64,000 nucleotides of DNA from JBCBUE01 sp039818285 (GCA_039818285.1 JBCBUE010000006.1:20810-84809), one strand, 5' to 3'; positions 36,225-45,168 are shown, counted from the first letter of the stretch. The notes: generated from the letters alone by a model not told the origin. Translations and numbers: made by a program.

Positions 36225-37838
36225 TTACGCGGGGCTGGGCACGGCCGGCCCACGCCGCGGCAGGCGGGCCAGCAGGTGCAGCCACGTCGAAGTCAGCCCG
36301 ACGTAGAGGTAGCCGATCGCGAACAGCAGCAGGAACGGCACGCTGATCATCGTCGCGGGCTGCTGCCACGCCAGCCACAAGCAGAAAATCATGTACCCGG
36401 CCATCACCAGCTCGAGCAGGGCGACCGACAGGCGGAGCGACGGGATGGGGATGGGCACGATGCCGGCGGGGCGTGCCTTGCCGGCCGAGCTGGCTTGGTC
36501 CTCTGGGCCGGCCCGGCCGTACTTGGGCGTGCGGACGAACGGCGTCTGGTAGCCCAGCAGGGCCTCGATGCACGCCACGGCGTTGCTTAGCGCCACGCCC
36601 ACGCCCACGGCCATGAGCAGCGGGATATACAGCGCGGTCTTCCACATCGGTCGCCGCCGACGCTTCTGCGCGACCAGGTAGTACAGCGCCGCCGAGACCG
36701 TGCCCATGCCGAACAGCGCGACGCCGATAATCACGCCGACCCACGAACCGCGCTGAGCCAGCTGCACGTTGAGGTGGATCGCCGGGTAGAACAGCAGGCA
36801 CATCAGCGTCATGTACAGGTAGACCATCGGGCAGGTCAGGTGGAAGAAGCCCTCGGCCTTGACCAGCAGGGGCACGCGGGCCCGCATCAGCCGAGGCAGG
36901 ATCTTCTTTGCGCACTGGATCGCCCCCTTGGTCCAGCGGTGCTGCTGGGACTTGAAGGCGTTGATCTCCGGCGGCAGCTCGGCCGGGCAGGTGACGTGCG
37001 GCAGGAAGCGGAACTGCCAGCCCGCCATCTGCGAGCGGTACGACAGGTCGAGGTCCTCGGTGAGCGTGTCGTGCTCCCAGCCGCCGCCGTCGGCGATGGC
37101 CTGGCGGCGCCAGACCCCGGCGGTGCCGTTGAAGCCCATGTACATCCCGGCGCGGTTGCGGGCGGTCTGCTCGATGAGGAAGTGGCCGTCGAGGAAGATC
37201 GCCTGGGCGCGGGTGAGCAGCGAGTCGGCGCGGTTGAGGTGGTCCCAGCGGGTCTGCACCATGCCGATCTTGGGGTCGGTGAAGTGGTGGATCGTCCGCT
37301 TGAGGAACGAGCGCGGGGGCAGGAAGTCGGCGTCGAAGATGGCGATGAACTCGCCTGTTGCCTCGGGCAGGGCCGCGTCGAGGGCGCCGGCCTTGAAGCC
37401 CGTGCGGTCGGTGCGGTGGTGATAGCTGATGTCGACGCCTTGCTTCTGCCAGTGCTCAACCCGCTGGCGGGCCAGCTCGGCCGAGCCGTCGGTCGAATCG
37501 TCGACAACCTGGATCTGCAATTGCTCGCGTGGGTAGTCGATGGCGACGGTGGCGTCGATGATGCGGACGCCGACCGGGCCCTCGTTGAACATGGGCAGCT
37601 GGATCGTGACGCGGGGCGGCTCGGCGAACCGGGCCGCCGGGCGGGCCGAGTCCATCAGGTGACGCCGGTAGAGCCGCATCATCCAGTACCGGTGGACGCC
37701 GTAGACGCAGATGAGGGCCAGCAGGGCGATGTACGCGGCCGTGACGACGGCGCGTAGCAACGGCGTGGCCGAATCGGCGGCCAGAAAAGCCAGGACGGGG
37801 TCGGTTGTGGCGTCAAGCGGAGTCAAGTGAGACGACAA
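36225..37838 (-). CDS. Processive family 2 glycosyltransferase (cellulose synthase-like)
   Basis: 537 residues from a TTG start. One N-terminal membrane helix (LLRAVVTAAYIALLALICVY) precedes the GT2 domain, and at least four helices follow it. Catalytic motifs are all present: IQLPMFNE, VVDDSTDGS, FDADFLPP (DxD), GTAGVWRRQAI, TEDLDLSYR (the TED base) and QQHRWTKGA (Q-x-x-RW). This set marks a membrane-embedded, processive beta-glycosyltransferase such as a beta-glucan or glucomannan synthase. No PilZ domain or cellulose operon partner is next to it, so the polymer is unknown. It has its own promoter. Confidence 0.9.
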   Translation of the reverse strand: MSSHLTPLDATTDPVLAFLAADSATPLLRAVVTAAYIALLALICVYGVHRYWMMRLYRRHLMDSARPAARFAEPPRVTIQLPMFNEGPVGVRIIDATVAIDYPREQLQIQVVDDSTDGSAELARQRVEHWQKQGVDISYHHRTDRTGFKAGALDAALPEATGEFIAIFDADFLPPRSFLKRTIHHFTDPKIGMVQTRWDHLNRADSLLTRAQAIFLDGHFLIEQTARNRAGMYMGFNGTAGVWRRQAIADGGGWEHDTLTEDLDLSYRSQMAGWQFRFLPHVTCPAELPPEINAFKSQQHRWTKGAIQCAKKILPRLMRARVPLLVKAEGFFHLTCPMVYLYMTLMCLLFYPAIHLNVQLAQRGSWVGVIIGVALFGMGTVSAALYYLVAQKRRRRPMWKTALYIPLLMAVGVGVALSNAVACIEALLGYQTPFVRTPKYGRAGPEDQASSAGKARPAGIVPIPIPSLRLSVALLELVMAGYMIFCLWLAWQQPATMISVPFLLLFAIGYLYVGLTSTWLHLLARLPRRGPAVPSPA

Positions 37839-37889
37839 CTCGGGGCGGGGCGTGGGTTGGTTGGCTGGTGCAACCCGCGAAAGGGCAAG

Positions 37890-37918
37890 ACTATTCAGCA
37901 GGCGGGCGTGAATATCAA
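37890..37918 (-). promoter_or_regulatory. Sigma-70 promoter of the GT2 gene
   Basis: On the minus strand TTGATA (37918-37913), a 17-base spacer and AATAGT (37895-37890). Transcription would start near 37883 and leave a leader of about 45 bases. The 217-base divergent gap also contains a GTCCGATAA and a CCCGATAAC on the plus side but no recognisable promoter pair for the TolB-like gene. Confidence 0.5.
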
Positions 37919-38055
37919 GTCAGCCCCGCTCCCGGGGCGTTCAAGGGGGTCCGCCGCCGTGTCCGATAAGCCGGAGACGGCCCGTCGATCGCCGTGGCCG
38001 GCTCCCCCTCCCGATAACGGCGGTGCGACCGACCGACCCGCTGCAGGAGGCCCCC

Positions 38056-39432
38056 ATGACCACCCCCCACCCCCGAGCATGGACGCGACTGACCCGGCTG
38101 ATCCTCGCGATCGGCCTGCTCGGGGCCTTCGGCTGCCAGCAGTACAACGGGGCGTTCGGCCTCAACCCGCAGGACAAAGAGGCCGCCGTCAAGTACGCCC
38201 AGTTCAAGGAAGACCAGGCCGTCCAGCGCGAGCAGGCCGACCTCGCCGCCCGTCGCCAGGCCGGCGCCGACTTCGGCGACCCCACCGCGCCCACCCCCGC
38301 CGGCCCGCCCGTCCCGGTCGCCACCCCCGTCGTCCACCACTCCATGGCCGACGCCTCCCTTGGCCGCCTCGGCCTCTATGGCGCCGTCCCCTACGCCTCC
38401 CAACGCGTCCCCCGCAGCCCGCTCGACGGCTTCGAGGACATCGCCCGCGTCACCACCACCGTCGAAGGCGCCGACTTCGACCCCGCCATGCACCCCGCCG
38501 GCGGCCTCATCGCCTTCGCCTCCACACGCCATCGTCCCACGTCCGACCTCTACGCCCAGCGCGTCGGCTCCGCCGCCGTCACCCAACTCACCAACGACCC
38601 GGCCAACGACATGATGCCGGCCTTCAGCCCCGACGGCTCCAAGCTCGCCTTCGCCTCCGACCGCGACGGTGACTGGAACATCTACCTCATGGACGCCCGT
38701 GGCGGCCGGCCCGTGCAGATCACCACCGACGCCACCCCCGACCTGCACCCGTCCTTTAGCCCCGACGGCAAGCGACTCGTCTACGCCGCCTACAACGCCC
38801 AGAGCCAGCAGTGGGAGCTCGTCCTCACCGAGCTGGATAAGCCCGGCTCGCGGCAGATCATCGGCCAGGGCCTCTTCCCCGTCTGGCACCCCGCCGGCGA
38901 CACCATCCTCTACCAGCGAGCCCGCCAGCGCGGCACCCGGCTGTTCAGCATCTGGTCCATCGACCTGACGGACGGCGACCCCGGCTCGCCCACCGAGCTG
39001 GCATCGGCCGCCAACGCCGCCTGCATCACGCCCGAGTGGTCCGCCGACGGCCGGCACGTCGTTTTCTGCACGGTCATCGATCCGCACGCCGAAGAAACCG
39101 GAAGGCCCAGCCAGGGTGACGTCTGGGTCATGCAGGCCGACGGCTCGCAGCGAACCCGGCTCACCGGCGGACGATTCGCCAACCTTCAGCCGATCTGGTC
39201 GCCCGACGGCGCGATCTATTTCGTGTCCAACCGCGGGCCCAATGGCCTCGAGAACGTCTGGGCCATGCGGCCCCACCGTTCTTTGCAGCTCGCCGCCGAA
39301 CTGAGCGGCGCCGCCGACCCCGCGTTGGCGACCGACCCGGCCGAGGAGCCCAAGCGCAACCTCGGCGACGCCCTGATGGAGGGCGTTGAGGCCCAGCAGA
39401 ACGCCACGGCCGAGGTGCCCACCACGCCGTAG
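38056..39432 (+). CDS. TolB-like beta-propeller lipoprotein
   Basis: 458 residues from the ATG at 38056, preceded by CAGGAGG. The signal peptide ends in the lipobox LLGAFGC, then comes a charged helical region (about 30-80). The propeller has PD40/WD40-like repeats: PAMHPAGGLIAFASTRH, MMPAFSPDGSKLAFASDRDG, LHPSFSPDGKRLVYAAYN and PIWSPDGAIYFVSNRG. These resemble TolB, the periplasmic partner of the Tol-Pal envelope system, but the N-terminal TolB domain and tol genes are absent, so it is called TolB-like only. It starts a four-gene run ending in a Xer recombinase. Confidence 0.85.
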   Translation: MTTPHPRAWTRLTRLILAIGLLGAFGCQQYNGAFGLNPQDKEAAVKYAQFKEDQAVQREQADLAARRQAGADFGDPTAPTPAGPPVPVATPVVHHSMADASLGRLGLYGAVPYASQRVPRSPLDGFEDIARVTTTVEGADFDPAMHPAGGLIAFASTRHRPTSDLYAQRVGSAAVTQLTNDPANDMMPAFSPDGSKLAFASDRDGDWNIYLMDARGGRPVQITTDATPDLHPSFSPDGKRLVYAAYNAQSQQWELVLTELDKPGSRQIIGQGLFPVWHPAGDTILYQRARQRGTRLFSIWSIDLTDGDPGSPTELASAANAACITPEWSADGRHVVFCTVIDPHAEETGRPSQGDVWVMQADGSQRTRLTGGRFANLQPIWSPDGAIYFVSNRGPNGLENVWAMRPHRSLQLAAELSGAADPALATDPAEEPKRNLGDALMEGVEAQQNATAEVPTTP

Positions 39433-39525
39433 CCACGGTCGACCACTGACCCACGCGGGGCCGAGCCCCGTATCACCAACGTTGCCCCGGCGGAGGTCCG
39501 CGGGCAGAAACCAAGGCAGGACGCC

Positions 39526-40290
39526 ATGACAAGTGAAAAGGTCCTGCTACGGGTCTGCCCCCCGACGCTGCTGATCGTGAGCCTGCTGCTCGCGATCGGC
39601 TGTCAGTCCCCCGGCGACCCCGACGCCGCGGCGGGCCTCTACCCCGCCCGACAGGTCTGGGCCGTCGCCCCCCCGCGCAACGAGAGCGGATCGACCCACG
39701 TCGACACCGCCCGCGTCGCCGACCACCTCGCGCATCAGCTCGAGTTGGCCCCGGGGATCGACGTCCTGCCCGTCAACCGCACGCTCGCCGCGATGGAAGC
39801 GCTCGGCATGCCCGAGGTCGTCGACAAGAACGCCGCGATCGCACTGCGACGCACGCTCGGCGTCGACGCCCTGGTCATCGGCACCGTCACCGCCTGGGAG
39901 CCCTACACGCCCCCCAAGCTCGGCCTGGCTGTCGAGCTCTACGGCAACGACGATCGCCCCTGGTTTGCCTCGCCCGAGACCGTCCGTGCCCTCAGCCGGG
40001 CGGCCACCGACCAGATGAGCCGGCCCGTCGCCGTCGAGACGCATGACGACCAGCCCGTCACCGCGATCAGCGGCTACTTCGACGCCGCCTCGCCCGCCAT
40101 CCGAGCCTCGATCCAGCGCTACGCCACCCAGCGTGGCGGCCACGACGACGCGGCCGTCCCCTGGCGCAACTACATGCTCAGCATGGACCTTTTCACCGAG
40201 TACGCGGCCACGCGGGTGCGACAGCGCCTGCTGCACGCCGAGGCCGGCCGGTTGGCCGAGCTCGAGGCCGCGAGAGAAGGCAAGCACTGA
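39526..40290 (+). CDS. Lipoprotein with CsgG/TolB-N-like domain
   Basis: 254 residues. The signal peptide ends LLLAIGC, a lipobox. The domain that follows (WAVAPPRNESGSTHVDTARV, ADHLAHQLELAPGIDVLPVN and RRTLGVDALVIGTVTAWEPY) has the alternating strand-helix pattern and wording of the CsgG / TolB N-terminal / LpoB-like fold. Such lipoproteins act in envelope transport or cell-wall control. The C-terminal third is helical and unassigned. It follows the TolB-like gene on the same strand; together they might supply the two TolB domains on separate chains, which is a speculation. Confidence 0.7.
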   Translation: MTSEKVLLRVCPPTLLIVSLLLAIGCQSPGDPDAAAGLYPARQVWAVAPPRNESGSTHVDTARVADHLAHQLELAPGIDVLPVNRTLAAMEALGMPEVVDKNAAIALRRTLGVDALVIGTVTAWEPYTPPKLGLAVELYGNDDRPWFASPETVRALSRAATDQMSRPVAVETHDDQPVTAISGYFDAASPAIRASIQRYATQRGGHDDAAVPWRNYMLSMDLFTEYAATRVRQRLLHAEAGRLAELEAAREGKH

Positions 40291-40330
40291 CGGACCCGCC
40301 ACGAGCCGGTCCGTCCAGGACCGAGCTCCG

Positions 40331-40612
40331 ATGGTCAAGTCCACCGTCAAGACCCAAGCCGCCCCCGACCAGCCGATCGAGCTCTCGCTCGATAAGGCCG
40401 GCCGGCGCCTGGTCTACCGCTGCGACGCCGGCCACGAGGCGGACCTGATCCGCCGGCTGGCCGAGGACGCCGCCGACCCCGACACCCCGCTGACCTGGTT
40501 CGACGCCGCCGTGCTCTGTCACCGCGTCGGGCTGTCGATGCGTGACGTGATTCAGCAACAAACCCCGAGCAACCCGTCGTCCGCGCACCGTCGCGCGGGC
40601 GGGCCGAAGTGA
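40331..40612 (+). CDS. Small conserved-looking hypothetical protein
   Basis: 93 residues from the ATG at 40331; the open frame runs further upstream inside the previous gene but has no better start. It contains a beta pair (PIELSLDKAGRRLVYRCDAG) and a helical part (DLIRRLAEDAADPDTPLTWF and DAAVLCHRVGLSMRDVIQQQ). No signal peptide, membrane segment or recognised motif. It ends 12 bases before the recombinase gene and is probably in the same transcript. Confidence 0.6.
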   Translation: MVKSTVKTQAAPDQPIELSLDKAGRRLVYRCDAGHEADLIRRLAEDAADPDTPLTWFDAAVLCHRVGLSMRDVIQQQTPSNPSSAHRRAGGPK

Positions 40613-40624
40613 GGAGCCGACCCC

Positions 40625-41701
40625 ATGCCTGAACCCGCCCCCCGACTCCAGCACGACGACCGCCCGCCGGTCGACCCCGTCCCCGCCCTCCGCCTCGCCG
40701 GCACCGAGGACGACGCGCCGCCCGTCGCGTCCGACCCCGCGCCCGCGCCGCAGGGCCGGCTGATCGACCGTTTCGCCGACTACCTCAAGCACGAGCGCCA
40801 CTTCAGCCCCTACACGGCCCGCTGCTACGGCGCCGACCTTCGCCAGTACGTCGAGTACCTCGAGTCGACCACCTCGACCGACGGCTTCGCCGATCTCGCC
40901 GACGCCGTCGAAGCCAAGATGCAGCGCGCCGACGCCATGGTCGTCCGCGGCTTCCTGGCCCACCTCGACCAGTTCGGCTACTCGCCCGCCACCACCGCCC
41001 GCAAGATCGCCACGCTCCGCTCGTTCTACAAGTGGATGCTCAAGCACGGCATGGCGGACTCCAACCCCATGCTGCTCATCCGCACGCCCAAGCAGGCCAA
41101 GCGCCTGCCCAAGGCCATCACCGTCGAGCAGATCGAGGCCCTGCTCTCGGCCCCCGACAACTCCGAAACGCTCGGCGCCCGCGACCGCGCGATCCTCGAG
41201 ACGCTCTACTCCACCGGCGTCCGCGTCTCCGAGCTGGTCGACCTCGACCGCAAGGACATGGACTTCGCCGGCGCGACCATGCACGTCCGCGGCAAGGGCA
41301 AGAAGGAACGCATCGTCCCGCTCGGCAGCCACGCCATGGCCGCCATCCGCCACTACCTCATGCTCCTCGAGCCCGACACCCGCTTCCACGCCGTCCGCCG
41401 CGAGATGGCCGAGACCGGCAACGCCCCGCTCTTCGTCAACAAAAACGGCGGCCGGCTCAGCTCCCGCTCCGTCCGTCGCAAGCTCGACAAGTACCTCCAG
41501 GGGGCCGGCCTCGACCCGTCGATCAGCCCGCACACCCTGCGTCACTCCTTCGCCACCCACCTGCTGGACAACGGCGCCGACCTGCGCAGCGTGCAGGAAC
41601 TCCTCGGCCACCAGTCGCTGTCCACGACGCAGGTCTACACGCACCTGTCGACGATGCGGATGCGCTCGGCCTACGACGACGCCCACCCGCGGGCCAGCTG
41701 A
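40625..41701 (+). CDS. Tyrosine recombinase XerC/XerD
   Basis: 358 residues, longer than usual because of a Pro/Ala-rich N-terminal extension of about 45 residues. The core-binding domain starts at FADYLKHERHFSPYTARCYG. The catalytic set is complete: Arg200 (TGVRVSEL), His303 and Arg306 (HTLRHSFATH), His329 (LLGHQSLSTTQ) and Tyr338 (VYTHLS). Xer recombinases resolve chromosome dimers at dif. Whether this is the XerC or XerD partner cannot be decided, and no dif site was identified. Its setting in a housekeeping operon, not among phage genes, favours the Xer role. Confidence 0.92.
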   Translation: MPEPAPRLQHDDRPPVDPVPALRLAGTEDDAPPVASDPAPAPQGRLIDRFADYLKHERHFSPYTARCYGADLRQYVEYLESTTSTDGFADLADAVEAKMQRADAMVVRGFLAHLDQFGYSPATTARKIATLRSFYKWMLKHGMADSNPMLLIRTPKQAKRLPKAITVEQIEALLSAPDNSETLGARDRAILETLYSTGVRVSELVDLDRKDMDFAGATMHVRGKGKKERIVPLGSHAMAAIRHYLMLLEPDTRFHAVRREMAETGNAPLFVNKNGGRLSSRSVRRKLDKYLQGAGLDPSISPHTLRHSFATHLLDNGADLRSVQELLGHQSLSTTQVYTHLSTMRMRSAYDDAHPRAS

Positions 41702-41752
41702 TTGAACCCCCGACTCTCCTAGGGCTTGGCACGACGCCGGGCATACGCAAAG

Positions 41753-41780
41753 ACCCCGCGCAGGACGCGCGGGGTTTTTT
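41753..41780 (+). terminator. Rho-independent terminator after the Xer gene
   Basis: A nine-base perfect stem, ACCCCGCGC and GCGCGGGGT, with a five-base loop and six T. It lies 51 bases after the stop codon and ends the four-gene run begun at 38056. It is the clearest terminator in the window. Confidence 0.9.
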
Positions 41781-41799
41781 CATGCGTTGTCGATCTCAA

Positions 41800-41897
41800 C
41801 CATTAGCCCCCGGCTCTGCCGGGGGTGAACTACTTCACGCATGAATCAAGTCGAGGGCGTGTGATTTATCACCCCCGGCAGAGCCGGGGGCTAATGG
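41800..41897. repeat. Nested palindromic intergenic repeat (REP/BIME-like)
   Basis: Two 29-base arms (41800-41828 and 41869-41897) are perfect inverted copies around a 40-base middle. Each arm is itself a hairpin: CCCCCGGC, TCT, GCCGGGGG. The layout, paired small palindromes in opposite orientation between genes, is that of bacterial REP doublets. It lies between the Xer terminator and lnt, in the 236-base gap. No transposase gene is nearby. Confidence 0.8.
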
Positions 41898-41937
41898 GGT
41901 CGCCGACTACGACAAACGCGCGAGTACCCTACGACCG

Positions 41938-43908
41938 ATGCGATCCCCCCTCACCCGGCTGGCCATTGGACACGCGCTGAGCGCCATCCTGCTGGCCCTC
42001 GCGTTCCCCCATCCCGGCTGGTGGTGGCTGGCGTGGGTCGCGCTCGTCCCGGCGGGCTACGTCTCGCTCGATAAGGACGAAGGACAAAGGACGAAGGACG
42101 AAGGAGGGGATGTCGATCGAGGTGCATGGTGGCGACGGAGCGTGCACTTCGTCCTTCGTCGTTCGTCCTTCGTCCTTCCGCTCCTCACCCCCTGGCTGAT
42201 CTGGTCGCTCTGGTGGTTCTCGCGCACCGCCTGGGTCCGCGGCGTGTCGTTCCCCGGCTGGTTCGTCATCGCCGCGATCGAGGGCCTGTTCTTCGCCGCC
42301 GCGTTCGCGTGGTTCGGCTGGCTGAGCCGCAAGACCCGCTGGCCCGCGGCTGTGCTGCTGCCGGCGTGCTGGGTGTCGATCGAATTGCTCCGGGTGACGC
42401 AACCCTTCGGCGGGTTCGGCTGGTTCGTGCTGGGGCACACGCAGGGGACGTGGGGCGGTGATGTTGATGAAGGCTTCTCAAGCACCGCGCAATACGCATC
42501 TTTCGCAGGTGAGCAAACGGTATCTGCCCTGATCGCGTTTGTCGGCGGGCTCTTTCTGGATCTGATTCGTGTGATCCACAAGGACGGATTCGAGCATGCT
42601 TGGCTGATTCAATCGCGGGGTCGGACTCGGCCCGGCAGGGCGACGTGGATCGCCATTCTTCTGCTGCCGACCTTGAATATGCTGTGGAGCGGTTTCGGGC
42701 TGGTGCCACGAGAACTGTTTCAGTTGCCCGGGGTGAACAGCACGCCATGGATTACTGTCGCGGCAATCCAGCCGAATCACGAGAACGACAACTCACGCGC
42801 GTGGTCCGCGGAATTAGAGGCGAGCCGATGGGCGGACGTTGTCGCACTGACGGTCGCTGCGTCTAAGGGGAACTACACCGAGCGATCCGAACCTAAACCT
42901 TTTGTGCGACAGGTCGATGGTGATCGGGCTGACCTCATTGTCTGGCCCGAGTCGGCGTTGCCGGGGGCGGTGAACGCGGCGGCGCGGGAGATCGACGTGC
43001 CGGAGGAGCAGGCGTGGTGGGGGTACTGGGGCAGCCGGCATTACTTCCGCGAGCTGATGCTCGTCGCCGAGGCGGCGGGGCTGCCGATCATCGCCTGCGG
43101 GCCCGGCGTTGAGGGCGTCGTCGAGCGCGAGGTGCCCGACGGGCAGGGCGGGGTACGCACGGCTCGCTTCCCCGCCAAGCGCACCAACTCGGCGTACCAC
43201 ATCGATCCGGTCGAAGGCCTGGTCGAGGGCTTCAACGGCGAGGGCGTCGTCGTTGATCGGTACGACAAGCAGCACCTGGTTGTGGCCGGCGAGACGATCC
43301 CGCTGGGCGAGACGTTCCCGTGGTGGCGGAAGCTCATCGCCGAGACGATCAGCCCGTGGGGCGGGGACTACACGCTGGACGCCGGCGACAGCGGCGTCGT
43401 GTTCGAGGTCGTGCTTCCTCTGACCGACAAAAATCAAAACGACACGGTGATCCTTGAGGATCGGATCGTGCGGATCGCCACGCCGATCTGCTACGAGATC
43501 GTCTCGCCGGGCGTGGTGCGGGACATGGTGTACGGGCCGGTGTTTAGCGACGCCAAGCGTGCCGACCTGCTGACCAACCTCACTAACAACGGCTGGTATT
43601 TCGGCGACTCGATGCGACGGCAGATGCTGCAGATCGCGACGTTCCGGGCGATCGAGAACCGCGTACCAGTCGTGATGGCGTGCAACACGGGGGTCTCGGC
43701 GGTGATCGACGCGACCGGCCGGATCGTGGCCGAGCTGCCGATGGGGCAAGAGGGCGTGCTGGTCGCCGATGTCGGGCTGAGCGACGCGCGGACGTGGTAC
43801 GGCTGGTGGGGGCGCTGGCCGTGGTGGGCGCTGATGTGGGCGATGGTGGCGTGGTCGGCGTGGCTGATCTGGCGAGGCCGGCGAACGACGGTCGCGGGCG
43901 GCTCGTAG
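41938..43908 (+). CDS. lnt: Apolipoprotein N-acyltransferase
   Basis: 656 residues, longer than the usual 500-550. Lnt adds the third acyl chain to lipoproteins at the outer face of the inner membrane. Hydrophobic segments fill the first 270 residues. The nitrilase domain carries the catalytic Glu338 (VWPESALPG), Lys444 (YDKQHLVVAGE) and Cys518 (TPICYEIVSPG), with NNGWYFGDSMRRQMLQIATF. A final membrane helix follows. Residues about 46-80, between early membrane segments, are encoded by a heptamer inverted repeat and are not typical of Lnt; the frame is kept. The part from about 42430 to 42900 is less GC-rich than the rest. Confidence 0.9.
   Translation: MRSPLTRLAIGHALSAILLALAFPHPGWWWLAWVALVPAGYVSLDKDEGQRTKDEGGDVDRGAWWRRSVHFVLRRSSFVLPLLTPWLIWSLWWFSRTAWVRGVSFPGWFVIAAIEGLFFAAAFAWFGWLSRKTRWPAAVLLPACWVSIELLRVTQPFGGFGWFVLGHTQGTWGGDVDEGFSSTAQYASFAGEQTVSALIAFVGGLFLDLIRVIHKDGFEHAWLIQSRGRTRPGRATWIAILLLPTLNMLWSGFGLVPRELFQLPGVNSTPWITVAAIQPNHENDNSRAWSAELEASRWADVVALTVAASKGNYTERSEPKPFVRQVDGDRADLIVWPESALPGAVNAAAREIDVPEEQAWWGYWGSRHYFRELMLVAEAAGLPIIACGPGVEGVVEREVPDGQGGVRTARFPAKRTNSAYHIDPVEGLVEGFNGEGVVVDRYDKQHLVVAGETIPLGETFPWWRKLIAETISPWGGDYTLDAGDSGVVFEVVLPLTDKNQNDTVILEDRIVRIATPICYEIVSPGVVRDMVYGPVFSDAKRADLLTNLTNNGWYFGDSMRRQMLQIATFRAIENRVPVVMACNTGVSAVIDATGRIVAELPMGQEGVLVADVGLSDARTWYGWWGRWPWWALMWAMVAWSAWLIWRGRRTTVAGGS
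42073..42177. repeat. Heptamer inverted repeat inserted in lnt
   Basis: The left arm (42073-42103) is four to five copies of the heptamer GAAGGAC, one changed to AAAGGAC. The right arm (42147-42177) is its inverted copy, matching at 29 of 31 positions. The 43 bases between are unique. The element can fold into a long hairpin and lies wholly inside the lnt reading frame, adding hydrophilic then hydrophobic residues (KDEGQRTKDEGG, FVLRRSSFVL) without a stop. Confidence 0.85.
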
Positions 43909-43917
43909 ACTGCGCGG

Positions 43918-45030
43918 ATGAACGCAATCACGCGATCGATCGTGGCGGCAGGTTGGCTCGGGGCCTTACTCGTCATCGGCGGGCCCGTCGCGGCTCAACC
44001 CGAGTCGTCGGTCGCCGCGACCGACGACTGGCACGACTCGGTCACGCAGCGCGCCGTCGAAGTGATCCGCGAGGCGTCGCGCAGCGGCGACGGCTCGCTG
44101 CGCGCCTCGGCGATCGAGGCCGCCACGCCCGACCGCGACCTGGTGGTGCCGTTGATCCAGCTCGGCCTCGACGACAACGACCCGCGCGTGCGCTACCGGG
44201 CGCTGATGGCGGTCGGCGAGCTGAAGCTGGCTGGCCTGGGCGCCTCGGCGGCCAATTATCTCAACGACCCTTCGCCCTCGGTCCGTGCGTCGGCCGTTTA
44301 CGCGGCCGTGAGCAACGGCCGGGCGGTGGATCGGTCCCCGCTGGCCGAGTCGCTGATGTGGCCCCTGGCGACGGCGCGGATCAACGCGGCCGAGGTGCTG
44401 GCCCGTTTGGGCGACCGCTCGGCCCGGCCGATGATCGAGTCCGCCGCCGGGCTCGGCCTGCCGCGGGCCGCCGGCGAGCAGGAGCGCGCGGTCCAGGTCA
44501 AGCTCGCCGAAGCGATGGTCCGTCTCGGCGACGACTCGGCTCGCGACGTGATCCGCGCCGCCACGTTCGAGCCGGCGATCGAGGTTCGCGTCATGTCGAT
44601 CGACATGCTCGGCCGACTCGGCGACCGCTCGATGCGGCCGGCCCTGTCCCGGCTGCTGGACGAGGGCACGCTTGAGGTCCGGCTGGCCGCGGCGACGTCG
44701 CTGCTGCGGATGGGCGATCCCTCGGGCCTGCCACTGCTGCGGTCGTCGGCCGGCTACTCCGTCACCAAGGCGACCGACGAGCTGCGGGCGACGCAGGCCC
44801 GGCTCGACCCGGCCTCGGCGCTGGCCAGGGAGATCCAGGCCGTGCTGAGCGATCCCCCCCGCCTCGCGGCGACCGCCGCGGCCGTCCGGGCGCAATCGGC
44901 CTACGGCCTGGGGCTGGCCCGCGACGCGGCGTCGGCCGAGGCGCTGGCCCGCCTGCTCAACGACCCCGACCCCAGCGTCCGGCTCGCGGCGGCCGGGGCG
45001 GTGCTCGACTCTTCCACCGCCCGACGGTAA
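43918..45030 (+). CDS. Exported HEAT-repeat protein
   Basis: 370 residues. A signal peptide (IVAAGWLGALLVIGGPVAAQ) is followed by helical repeats of about 30 residues: DNDPRVRYRALMAVGELKLA, DPSPSVRASAVYAAVSNGR, EVRLAAATSLLRMGDPS and DPDPSVRLAAAGAVLDSS. This is the HEAT / PBS-lyase-like pattern. Such repeats are usually protein-binding scaffolds. No catalytic residues are apparent. It starts 9 bases after lnt and is probably in one transcript with it. Confidence 0.85.
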   Translation: MNAITRSIVAAGWLGALLVIGGPVAAQPESSVAATDDWHDSVTQRAVEVIREASRSGDGSLRASAIEAATPDRDLVVPLIQLGLDDNDPRVRYRALMAVGELKLAGLGASAANYLNDPSPSVRASAVYAAVSNGRAVDRSPLAESLMWPLATARINAAEVLARLGDRSARPMIESAAGLGLPRAAGEQERAVQVKLAEAMVRLGDDSARDVIRAATFEPAIEVRVMSIDMLGRLGDRSMRPALSRLLDEGTLEVRLAAATSLLRMGDPSGLPLLRSSAGYSVTKATDELRATQARLDPASALAREIQAVLSDPPRLAATAAAVRAQSAYGLGLARDAASAEALARLLNDPDPSVRLAAAGAVLDSSTARR

Positions 45031-45049
45031 GCCGAGAAACGGGGCGTGG

Positions 45050-45078
45050 TTGACAGCCGTTGGGCGGGGGTCGATAGT
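45050..45078 (+). promoter_or_regulatory. Sigma-70 promoter of the coiled-coil / mreBCD operon
   Basis: A consensus TTGACA (45050-45055), a 17-base spacer and GATAGT (45073-45078). Transcription would start near 45085, about 84 bases before the GTG of the coiled-coil gene. It is the best sigma-70 type pair noticed in the window. Confidence 0.7.
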
Positions 45079-45168
45079 GACGGCGTCCCGCGGTTTGAAT
45101 CGTTCACGGGTCGCCGGTCGGCGGCCGGACCGCGGTGGATTGACGAGGCACACACGCGAGGTTCAACG

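Noticed and set aside
37839..38055. Possible cyclic-di-GMP riboswitch in the gap before the GT2 gene
   Set aside because: A GAAA loop and CAAGAC are present but the conserved core and paired stems of the known classes are not.
42073..42177. Possible CRISPR-like array in lnt
   Set aside because: The units are seven bases, contiguous, in inverted halves and without spacers; no cas genes.
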